From positions 1 through 5,133 of the forward strand of contig DCDB01000305.1 of assembly GCA_002316215.1 (NCBI GenBank): 5,133 nucleotides of DNA. Direction: 5' to 3'. This document shows positions 1 through 4,979 of this stretch, in pieces (the stretch's first letter is position 1; each line of letters starts with the position of its first letter). The notes below the pieces were generated by a model. It ran no database searches and had not been told where the DNA came from. It saw nothing but the letters and a program-made list of their open reading frames with translations. Both the position numbers and the translations under genes were made by a program. The DNA is from Lachnospiraceae bacterium UBA1066 (GTDB lineage Bacteria; Bacillota; Clostridia; Lachnospirales; Lachnospiraceae).

Positions 1-1
1 T

Positions 2-160
2 AATTTACGACATACAGTGAAATATTTCTATGAGATTATTGGATGCCGTCATATCGTAGAAATGACTAAATTTGAACATAAAAGTTATTGGCTAACCCAT
101 TGGCTAAATCACGGTTTTGCAGAAAAAGTGTCGCATCTGCGCGGCTTTTACCGGGGGTAG
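2..160 (+). CDS. Partial open frame, possible C-terminal tail of an integrase (5' end outside window)
   Basis: This frame is open from the window edge to a TAG at 158-160, about 52 codons, with no start needed inside the window. Its C-terminal part contains a four-residue repeat (YWLTHWLN) because the 12-bp tandem repeat at 87-107 is read in frame. A second, shorter frame at 4980-5078 has a related layout (IV-x4-F-x-H..K then a four-residue repeat, then HG) at the same distance from the core GTCCTCC. Tyrosine integrase genes often end beside their attachment site with arm-type repeats near the 3' end, so a C-terminal integrase tail is a reasonable inference. I see no catalytic R-H-R-Y residues that I can place with confidence, and a chance open frame is possible. 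Confidence 0.3.
   Translation, partial: NLRHTVKYFYEIIGCRHIVEMTKFEHKSYWLTHWLNHGFAEKVSHLRGFYRG
87..107 (+). repeat. Tandem 12-bp direct repeat ATTGGCTAA, putative integrase arm-type sites of the left element
   Basis: ATTGGCTAA occurs at 87-95 and again at 99-107, a 12-bp period. The second copy starts 67 bp before the core GTCCTCC (166-172). Short tandem direct repeats close to an att core are typical of arm-type sites bound by the N-terminal domain of Tn916/lambda-type integrases. The repeat differs from the ATTTCGCCCA repeats found elsewhere in the window, so it should belong to a different integrase specificity. The assignment to arm sites is inference from position and arrangement. Confidence 0.5.
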
Positions 161-177
161 TCCACGTCCTCCACTAC
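157..177 (+). other. Putative att core / junction between two integrated elements
   Basis: GTCCTCC at 166-172 is shared with 5109-5115 at the other end of the window. It is flanked here by a perfect 5-bp inverted repeat, GTAGT (157-161) and ACTAC (173-177), with an 11-nt spacer, an arrangement like the core-type sites of tyrosine recombinases. Arm-like repeats lie upstream (87-107) and a tRNA-Trp 3' half lies just downstream (192-227). I read it as the junction where one element ends and the next begins. The exact crossover position cannot be fixed from one sequence. Confidence 0.45.
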
Positions 178-191
178 GGGCCCTCGGGGTC

Positions 192-227
192 AAACCGTAA
201 ATGCGAGTTCGATTCTTGCCTCCCCTG
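192..227 (+). tRNA. tRNA-Trp 3' half (partial, displaced or element-borne)
   Basis: The segment reads as the 3' part of a bacterial tRNA-Trp. It has the end of the anticodon loop, a 3' anticodon stem ACCGT (194-198), a 4-nt variable loop (199-202), a T-arm GCGAG-TTCGATT-CTTGC (203-219) that pairs fully with one G-U, a 3' acceptor strand CTCCCCT (220-226) and discriminator G227, as is usual for bacterial tRNA-Trp. No CCA is encoded. The 5' half is missing: upstream bases form neither a matching acceptor strand nor a D-arm or anticodon stem. CTCCA, the expected loop start including anticodon CCA, lies at 169-173 but is separated by 18 extra bases. It is therefore a tRNA fragment, not a functional gene by itself, and marks integration into a tRNA-Trp gene. 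Confidence 0.65.
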
Positions 228-230
228 TCA

Positions 231-289
231 AAATACAGAAACCGGATTTTGCTTTTAAATAAGGCAGAATCCGGTTTCTCCTTGTATTT
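231..289. terminator. Long bidirectional hairpin terminator behind the tRNA-Trp 3' half
   Basis: A 15-bp stem, 238-252 against 264-278, pairs throughout with one G-U, around an 11-nt loop (253-263). It extends outward by AAATACA (231-237) pairing with TGTATTT (283-289) across a 4-nt bulge (279-282). It starts 3 nt after the tRNA discriminator base and so could end tRNA-Trp transcription. From the other side it could stop transcription leaving the LysR gene, since on the minus strand the stem runs out into a T-rich stretch. The U-tract on the plus strand is poor, so this could also be a processing or stabilising hairpin. Confidence 0.6.
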
Positions 290-385
290 GTGCGGGTTAT
301 GAAAAAATTGAAAGCCAGACCTCAAAGCGACAGATTTATCAATATTTGCTAAATCATTCTGCAGAGGAATGCTGAAAGCCAATAG

Positions 386-406
386 ATTTCGCCCACATTT
401 CGCCCA
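386..406 (+). repeat. Tandem repeat ATTTCGCCCA, putative left arm-type sites of the cargo element
   Basis: ATTTCGCCCA occurs at 386-395 and 397-406, an 11-bp period. The same 10-mer occurs twice at 5029-5050, in the same orientation, at the other end of the cargo. A matching pair of arm-type repeats at both ends is what a single integrative element shows. The rest of 290-436 is AT-rich and holds no gene or RNA that I can recognise. Confidence 0.5.
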
Positions 407-436
407 GATTCAAATTCAAAGATTCTTCCCTATATA

Positions 437-1327
437 TTATTGCCGGTTATTATTTTGAAATGACAGAATAAGCAGATCACGGAATGCCTGCGCCGGCGGA
501 GAGAATACCTGATACTTTTTGGAGAGGATGCTGATACCTGCCTTGAGCGAAGGACGGCACGGACGAAAGCACAGGCTGGTATCCTTCAGATTCACAAGCC
601 TGTCCAGAGCCATTGCATATCCAAGTCCGCCTGCGACCATCTTTTCAGCATTCAGTATCAGTGTATAGGTCGCTGCGATATTCAGTTTGGAAACATCCTT
701 TTTCAGCCACGTCTGAAGAAAGCCTGCCTCCAGTGCCTGCTGTGAAAGAATGAGCGGGACATTCCAGAGGTCGTCCGGACGGATGAATTTCTTCCGGGCA
801 AGCTGTGAATCTTCCGGAAGGATTACGCCCCAGGAATCTTCGATGCCCAGCGGGATCGCATCGTACTTGAGCTCGTCTACTTTTCCGAACACCAGGCCGA
901 AATCAATCAGGCCTTTTCCAAGCATGTCCATAACAGCATCCCCGGCACCGCTGATAATGCGGTAGCGTATCCCTGGATACTGCTGTCTGAGCTTCTGTGC
1001 TGACTGTGCCACCAGCCGCATAACATCTGTTTCCCCGGCGCCGATGAAGATATCACCGGAAAGCTCGTTGCTGGCTTCTTTCATTTCTGCATCGGTCTTG
1101 TCCACAAGGGAAATGATTTCAGCTGCCCGTTTGCGGAAAAGGATACCGTCCTGTGTCAGCGTGATCCGACGTTTTCCCCGAATAAGAAGCTTTTTGCCGA
1201 ACTCCTCCTCCAGAGCCTGTATCTGGCGTGAAAGCGTGGGCTGCGTCAGGTGCAGGTATTCCGCTGCCCGCGTAATGTTTTCTTCCTGGGCTACCGCGAG
1301 GAAGTTTCGAAGTGTTTCTATTTCCAT
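437..1327 (-). CDS. LysR-type transcriptional regulator
   Basis: This 296-aa protein has the size and layout of LysR-type regulators. An N-terminal winged helix-turn-helix (about residues 1-60) has the signature NITRAAEYLHLTQPTLSRQI, with recognition helix near 28-37, followed by a linker helix (about 60-88). A periplasmic-binding-protein-like effector domain (about 91-290) includes PEDSQLA and the late GGLGYAMA motif typical of the family. I chose the ATG at 1327 because it places MEIETLRNFL at the N-terminus as in the family and has GAGG 8 nt upstream; upstream in-frame ATGs at 1408, 1372 and 1351 add non-homologous sequence. It is divergent from the five-gene redox operon, with a LysR box in the shared promoter region, so it most likely controls that operon and represses itself. 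The ligand is unknown. Confidence 0.93.
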   Translation of the reverse strand: MEIETLRNFLAVAQEENITRAAEYLHLTQPTLSRQIQALEEEFGKKLLIRGKRRITLTQDGILFRKRAAEIISLVDKTDAEMKEASNELSGDIFIGAGETDVMRLVAQSAQKLRQQYPGIRYRIISGAGDAVMDMLGKGLIDFGLVFGKVDELKYDAIPLGIEDSWGVILPEDSQLARKKFIRPDDLWNVPLILSQQALEAGFLQTWLKKDVSKLNIAATYTLILNAEKMVAGGLGYAMALDRLVNLKDTSLCFRPCRPSLKAGISILSKKYQVFSPPAQAFRDLLILSFQNNNRQ

Positions 1328-1351
1328 AACAGTATCCTCACTTTCCCTCAT

Positions 1352-1380
1352 AGTATATCTGGATTCTATCATGCAGTCAA
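1352..1380 (-). promoter_or_regulatory. Promoter of the LysR regulator
   Basis: Read on the minus strand this is TTGACT (1375-1380), a 17-bp spacer, and TATACT (1352-1357), five of six consensus bases in each hexamer. It lies 25-50 bp ahead of the chosen ATG at 1327. The -35 overlaps the LysR box at 1371-1385, the usual arrangement for autorepression by a LysR-type regulator. Confidence 0.65.
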
Positions 1381-1399
1381 TGCATGGTAAGTGATAGAA
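1364..1399. promoter_or_regulatory. LysR operator: nested inverted repeats with a T-N11-A box
   Basis: Two inverted repeats are nested here. The inner one, ATGCA (1371-1375) and TGCAT (1381-1385) with a 5-nt centre, contains a classical T-N11-A LysR box at 1372-1384. The outer one is a perfect 8-bp pair, TTCTATCA (1364-1371) and TGATAGAA (1392-1399). If the operon starts near 1444, the inner box is centred at about -66, the usual recognition-site position. The outer right arm falls at about -52 to -45, where an activation site would sit. Binding by the adjacent LysR protein is inferred from family knowledge. Confidence 0.65.
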
Positions 1400-1408
1400 A
1401 AACGGCAT

Positions 1409-1437
1409 TTTACATGATTCGGTACAGGCAGTATACT
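1409..1437 (+). promoter_or_regulatory. Promoter of the redox operon
   Basis: TTTACA (1409-1414), a 17-bp spacer, and TATACT (1432-1437) match the sigma-A consensus at five of six bases in each hexamer. Transcription would start near 1444, leaving a leader of about 24 nt before the GTG at 1468. It faces away from the LysR promoter, and the LysR box lies just upstream. Confidence 0.7.
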
Positions 1438-1467
1438 GATGCCGGAATGTGAGAGGAAGGTGCCGAA

Positions 1468-1701
1468 GTGGATAGAGCAGAGGAAAGAATCATCCAGAAC
1501 CTGCTGGATGCCGGATACTGCCCATCCGAGTGCAAAGACTTTCTCCGGCTGCCCGAAGAAGACCAGAAGGAGAGACTGGAAAATAAGCGCAGGGAGATCC
1601 TGACGGAACTCCATGCAGCAAATGACAGGCTCGAATGTCTCGACTATCTTCGATATCAGTATCAGAACCGAATGAAAAGAGAGGAAAATCAAAATGGCTG
1701 A
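1468..1701 (+). CDS. Small helical protein of unknown function (first gene of operon)
   Basis: This 77-aa protein starts at GTG with AGGAAGG 7 nt upstream, which is why I accept the non-ATG start. It is highly charged and predicted helical. An N-terminal part (residues 5-30) contains IIQNLLDAGYCPSECKDFLRL with two cysteines (18 and 22). A coiled-coil-like segment (about 31-70) ends in LECLDYLRYQYQ. There is no signal peptide, membrane segment or known catalytic motif. I recall similar small proteins of about 70 residues beside LysR, flavodoxin and AKR genes in Clostridia, but cannot name a family. Its last 8 bp overlap the hydrolase start, so the two are probably translationally coupled. A partner or adaptor role, or redox sensing through its cysteines, would be speculation. 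Confidence 0.8.
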   Translation: MDRAEERIIQNLLDAGYCPSECKDFLRLPEEDQKERLENKRREILTELHAANDRLECLDYLRYQYQNRMKREENQNG

Positions 1702-2656
1702 TGAACATTATATCTTTTCCCTGAGTAATAAAGTGGCCAGGAAACATGCGGCTTACAAAAACCGCTTCGGCATCACAATCGCGGCTGATCTGTATACACC
1801 GATTGACATGGACGGAAACACAAGATATCCGGCCGTCGTAATCGGTCCTCCGTACAGCGGCGTAAAGGAGCAGGGACCCGGCGTATACGCCAATGAATTA
1901 GCACAGGCGGGTTTTGTCGCTCTTGCTTTTGATCCCAGCTACAACGGGGAGAGCGGCGGAGAACCCAGACATGTTTCGTCTCCGGACATCTTTACGGAGG
2001 ACTTCATGGCAGGCGTGGATTATCTCGGTACGCGAGGATTTGTTGACAGGGATAAGATCGCAGCCCTTGGTATTTGCGGAAGCGGCGGGTTTGCGCTGTC
2101 TGCGGCATCGGTGGATGTACGGATCAGGGCAGTCGTTACAGCATCGATGGTGGATATCAGCGGCAATGCAGAATTGTTCTATACACCGGAGATGAAGAAA
2201 GAACGTCTGCAGCTGCTTGCGCAGAAAAGGTATGAGGATTTCGGAAAATCCGAAGCAGAAGTAATACCGTCATTTCCGGCTGAACCTGAGAACCGTATAC
2301 CGTCCGGGCTTGATCCGATGGGTGCGGAGTTCTGGAGCTTCTATGCCATGAAAAGGGGTCATCACCCGAACGCGCGGGGCGGCTTCACCACTACCAGCGA
2401 TTACAGCTTTTTCAATTTCCAGCTCCTTAACCACATCGAAGAAATCGCCCCACGGAAGGTAATGATCATTGCCGGAGAAAAGGCACAGACCCGTGGTCTG
2501 AGCGAACAGATCTGCAGCCGGATGCAGGGCAACGCAGAACTTGTGATCGTGCCGGGCGCGAACCATGTCGATCTGTACGACGATGTGAGCAAAATTCCGT
2601 TTGATCGTATCGAGGCTTTTCTGAAACAGAATCTTGCTTTGGGAGGACAGGAATGA
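1694..2656 (+). CDS. Alpha/beta hydrolase (YcjY / dienelactone hydrolase-like)
   Basis: This 320-aa cytoplasmic protein has the alpha/beta-hydrolase fold. An early strand (YPAVVIGPPYSG, 45-56) precedes the oxyanion region. The segment VALAFDPSYNGESGG (75-89) is typical of the COG1073 group. The nucleophile elbow is LGICGSGGFAL (125-135), and a late GANHVDLYD (288-296) supplies catalytic His291. Glu262, after strand VMIIAGE, is the likely acid. The nucleophile is either Cys128, as in the GxCxG of dienelactone hydrolase, or Ser130; the sequence allows both. A lid-like insertion spans about 157-235. It overlaps the upstream small gene by 8 bp and the downstream flavodoxin gene by 4 bp (ATGA), so it sits in the middle of a tightly coupled unit. 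The substrate (ester, lactone or similar) is not indicated. Confidence 0.88.
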   Translation: MADEHYIFSLSNKVARKHAAYKNRFGITIAADLYTPIDMDGNTRYPAVVIGPPYSGVKEQGPGVYANELAQAGFVALAFDPSYNGESGGEPRHVSSPDIFTEDFMAGVDYLGTRGFVDRDKIAALGICGSGGFALSAASVDVRIRAVVTASMVDISGNAELFYTPEMKKERLQLLAQKRYEDFGKSEAEVIPSFPAEPENRIPSGLDPMGAEFWSFYAMKRGHHPNARGGFTTTSDYSFFNFQLLNHIEEIAPRKVMIIAGEKAQTRGLSEQICSRMQGNAELVIVPGANHVDLYDDVSKIPFDRIEAFLKQNLALGGQE

Positions 2657-3321
2657 ACCGGAAGAAGAGAATAGCCGCAATCCTTTTGACAGCCGCCCTG
2701 GGGCTGATTTTTTCTGCCTGCGGTGATGCATCCAGCGAGAGCGCAGGCGTACCGTCCGGTGCATCGGCCGTGGAATCAGGGCAGGCTGAAAGCTTTTCCG
2801 TGCCGGCAGCATCGACAGGATCGGAACCGGCAGCCGGCGGCAGCACGCTGGTCGTGTATTTTTCCTGTACCGGAAACACCAAAGCAGCCGCGCAAACCAT
2901 AGCCAAGGCAGCAAACGGAACGATTTATGAGATTACCCCGGCACAGCCCTACACAGACGCGGATTTGAACTACAACGATGAGAAAAGCCGCACGACCATC
3001 GAGCAAAATGATCCGTCCGCGCGGCCGGAAATCAGCGGCAGCGTGGAAAACTGGGAGAAGTATGACACGGTATTCATCGGCTATCCCATCTGGTGGGGTA
3101 CGGCACCGCGTATTCTCGACACGTTCGTCGAGAGTTATGACTTCACCGGCAAAACCATGATTCCATTCTGCACCTCCTCCGCCAGCGGCATCGGATCGAG
3201 CGGTGCGGATCTCAAAAAGCTTGCCGACGGAAAAGGGACCTGGCTGGACGGCAGACGACTGACGGCAGATGTATCCGGGGCCGATATTTCTTCATGGCTC
3301 ACAGAACTCGGCATTGGCTGA
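2653..3321 (+). CDS. Exported flavodoxin lipoprotein
   Basis: This 222-aa protein begins with a lipoprotein signal peptide: a basic MNRKKR, a hydrophobic core (7-20) and a lipobox ending FSAC with Cys23 as the likely lipidated residue. A Ser/Ala/Gly/Glu-rich linker (24-63) leads to a flavodoxin domain of the Flavodoxin_4 type (64-222). It shows strand LVVYF, FMN phosphate loop SCTGNT (71-76), YPIWWGTAPR (144-153) as an isoalloxazine-contacting loop, and PFCTSSASGIGSS (171-183). FMN binding on the outer membrane face is therefore likely, with electron transfer to or from membrane or extracellular partners. The start is set by GGAGG (2642-2646) 6 nt upstream and by the ATGA overlap with the hydrolase. 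Phe at -3 of the lipobox is not ideal, but nothing else argues against export. The electron donor is unknown. Confidence 0.88.
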   Translation: MNRKKRIAAILLTAALGLIFSACGDASSESAGVPSGASAVESGQAESFSVPAASTGSEPAAGGSTLVVYFSCTGNTKAAAQTIAKAANGTIYEITPAQPYTDADLNYNDEKSRTTIEQNDPSARPEISGSVENWEKYDTVFIGYPIWWGTAPRILDTFVESYDFTGKTMIPFCTSSASGIGSSGADLKKLADGKGTWLDGRRLTADVSGADISSWLTELGIG

Positions 3322-3403
3322 AGAGTGAGAATGGAGAGTTTTTTCAACAGCATGGGCTGATCAAGGCAGAACGCAGCACTCAATAAACTGAAAGGAGCAG
3401 CAC
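3322..3403 (+). other. Intergenic gap inside the operon
   Basis: This 82-bp gap separates the coupled three-gene block from the reductase pair. I see no clear hairpin, terminator or promoter, so read-through from 1409-1437 is the simplest view. It ends with a strong ribosome binding site, AAAGGAG (3391-3397), 6 nt before the next ATG. Confidence 0.5.
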
Positions 3404-4288
3404 ATGGATCAAATTCAAAACATCAAGCTTGCAAATGGAACAGCGATGCCGATGCAGGGCTTCGGCGTGTTTCAGATTCCGGCCGGAGAGACCGAGCGCG
3501 TCGTCCTGGACGCCATCAACGCCGGTTATCGTCTGATCGATACCGCCTATTCCTATCAGAACGAGGCGGAAGTCGGCAGGGCCGTGCAGGCGGCCATAGC
3601 GGATGGGCTTGTCCGCCGCGAGGAACTCTTCATCACCACCAAGGCATATATTCAGCAGATGGGATACGAAAAGACTCTGGCGGCGTTTTACGAATCCCTG
3701 CACAGGCTGCAGCTGGATTATCTGGATCTTTACCTTATCCATATGCCATTCGGCGATTACTATGGGTCCTGGCGGGTATTGGAAGAACTCTATGCACAGG
3801 GGCTGATCCGTGCCATTGGTGTGTGCAACTTTGATTCGGCAAGACTGATCGATCTTAGCAGCAATGTCCGGGTCAGGCCGATGGTCGATCAGATTGAACG
3901 TCACCCGCATTATCAGCGCCGGGACGAGATTAAGATCATGAGGGAACTAGGGGTTCAGCCGGAGGGCTGGGCGCCGTTTGCTGAGGGGTTAAAGGGCATG
4001 TTTCAGGAGCCCTTGCTGATGGAACTTGCCGGAAAGTATGGGAAGACACCGGCACAGGTCATTCTGAAATGGGACATACAAGACGGCATCGCGGTCATTC
4101 CCAAGTCGACGCACAAAGAACGGATGATGGAAAATGCGGACATATGGGATTTTGAACTGGATGCGGAAGACATGCGGAAGATAAGGACACTTGATACGGA
4201 CCGGCCCTCGATGCTTGATGTGAACAATCCGGACGAAGTAAAACGGGTTTATGATTACCTGAAGAATCCTGTACTGACAACTCTATAA
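3404..4288 (+). CDS. Aldo/keto reductase, NADPH-dependent
   Basis: This 294-aa protein is a full-length aldo/keto reductase of the 2,5-diketo-D-gluconate reductase-like group (AKR5 type). It has the (beta/alpha)8 barrel signatures in order: MPMQGFGVFQ (16-24), GYRLIDTAYSYQNE with catalytic Asp46 and Tyr51, ITTK with Lys80, LIHMP with His113, AIGVCNFD (137-144), VDQIERHPHY (161-170), EGWAPFAEG (187-195) and the nucleotide-binding IPKST (232-236). The whole tetrad is present, so the enzyme should be active in reducing aldehydes or ketones in the cytosol with NADPH. The start has AAAGGAG 6 nt upstream. The stop codon's TAA runs into the next gene's ribosome binding site, so it is co-translated with the flavodoxin-like reductase 13 nt downstream. 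The substrate cannot be told from sequence. Confidence 0.95.
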   Translation: MDQIQNIKLANGTAMPMQGFGVFQIPAGETERVVLDAINAGYRLIDTAYSYQNEAEVGRAVQAAIADGLVRREELFITTKAYIQQMGYEKTLAAFYESLHRLQLDYLDLYLIHMPFGDYYGSWRVLEELYAQGLIRAIGVCNFDSARLIDLSSNVRVRPMVDQIERHPHYQRRDEIKIMRELGVQPEGWAPFAEGLKGMFQEPLLMELAGKYGKTPAQVILKWDIQDGIAVIPKSTHKERMMENADIWDFELDAEDMRKIRTLDTDRPSMLDVNNPDEVKRVYDYLKNPVLTTL

Positions 4289-4301
4289 GGAGAATAAAAC
4301 G

Positions 4302-4838
4302 ATGAAGATCCTGGTGATGGAAAGCAGCGGAAACAAGAATGGTTCATCCAATCTGCTGGCGAGGGGATTTATCCGCGGGGCGCGGGAAGCAGGCCACGAG
4401 GTTACAGAATTTGACGTATTTCGTGCGGATATCCGTCCCTGTCTCGGGTGCGGCCGCTGCGGTATGGCCGGTGACTGTGTACAGAAGGATGATTATGAGA
4501 AACAGCTGAAGGGAATGATCCGCAGCACGGACATGCTTGTATTTGTCATGCCGGTATACTATTATAACTGGCCTGCACAGCTGAAGGTTGTGGTCGACCG
4601 TTTCTACAGCTTTACAGGGGAATTAACGGATATGCGCAAAAAGGCAGTGCTTTTAGCAGCTGCCTGGGACGATACCAGTACTGTATTTGAGATCGTGAAA
4701 GCTTACTATGACAGAATCTGTGAATATATGCAGTTTCAGGATTGCGGGACGGTCTATGGAAGAGGATGCGGGTCTCTTTCCATGACGCAGAGAACACCTT
4801 ATCCGCAGAAGGCATATGAGCTTGGAAAATCGTTATAG
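4302..4838 (+). CDS. Flavodoxin-like FMN reductase with CX2CX2CX5C motif (iron-sulfur flavoprotein-like)
   Basis: This 178-aa protein belongs to the NADPH-dependent FMN reductase / flavodoxin_2 group (COG0655). The start MKILVMESSGNKNGSSNLL (1-19) is the FMN phosphate-binding strand and loop. MPVYYYNWPAQLKVVVDRFYSF (83-104) is the family's second flavin-binding segment. C47-x2-C50-x2-C53-x5-C59 sits between them and matches the compact cysteine motif of iron-sulfur flavoproteins such as Methanosarcina Isf, which hold a 4Fe-4S cluster next to FMN. Many clostridial relatives carry similar cysteines, and a cluster is not proven for most. The length is normal for the family. TAAGGAG (4286-4292), formed by the previous stop codon, serves as its ribosome binding site, so it is translated together with the aldo/keto reductase. 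The likely role is cytosolic flavin- or quinone-dependent electron transfer. Confidence 0.9.
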   Translation: MKILVMESSGNKNGSSNLLARGFIRGAREAGHEVTEFDVFRADIRPCLGCGRCGMAGDCVQKDDYEKQLKGMIRSTDMLVFVMPVYYYNWPAQLKVVVDRFYSFTGELTDMRKKAVLLAAAWDDTSTVFEIVKAYYDRICEYMQFQDCGTVYGRGCGSLSMTQRTPYPQKAYELGKSL

Positions 4839-4841
4839 AAA

Positions 4842-4861
4842 GTATTATTTAGCATTAATAC
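4842..4861. terminator. Weak AT-rich hairpin after the operon
   Basis: GTATTA (4842-4847) pairs with TAATAC (4856-4861) around an 8-nt loop directly after the last stop codon. A second small stem, CTGGA (4901-4905) with TCCAG (4909-4913), is followed by TTTT at 4919-4922. Neither is a convincing intrinsic terminator. The operon's end is probably within this stretch. Confidence 0.25.
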
Positions 4862-4979
4862 ATCATTTCGATTATTGAATTATATACAGAAGCTGTTTCC
4901 CTGGACTTTCCAGAATCGTTTTACAATGACTAATAAAATCGGTCGAAGCATATACACAAAGCAGGACAGTTATAAATAA

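Noticed and set aside
151..227. A complete tRNA gene
   Set aside because: The T-arm and 3' acceptor strand are good, but the 5' bases pair at only about five acceptor positions and no D-arm or anticodon arm can be formed; only the 3' half is real.
104..382. Minus-strand 92-codon open frame
   Set aside because: It runs across the tRNA-Trp fragment and the long hairpin, has no family resemblance and no good ribosome binding site; a chance open frame.
386..406. CRISPR array or iteron origin
   Set aside because: Only two copies of a 10-mer occur at each site, with 1-2 bp between them and no spacers, and there is no Rep or Cas gene; arm-type integrase sites fit better.
1328..1408. Longer LysR protein starting at 1408, 1372 or 1351
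   Set aside because: The added residues do not resemble the family, they overlap the regulator's own promoter, and the ATG at 1327 has the better ribosome binding site and the standard N-terminus.
2270..2914. Long minus-strand open frames opposite the hydrolase and flavodoxin (2270-2914, 2466-2906)
   Set aside because: They lie opposite two well-supported genes, have no recognisable domain and follow the codon shadow of the plus strand.
3380..3910. Minus-strand 176-codon open frame opposite the aldo/keto reductase
   Set aside because: The plus-strand gene has its complete catalytic tetrad and a strong ribosome binding site; this is its shadow.
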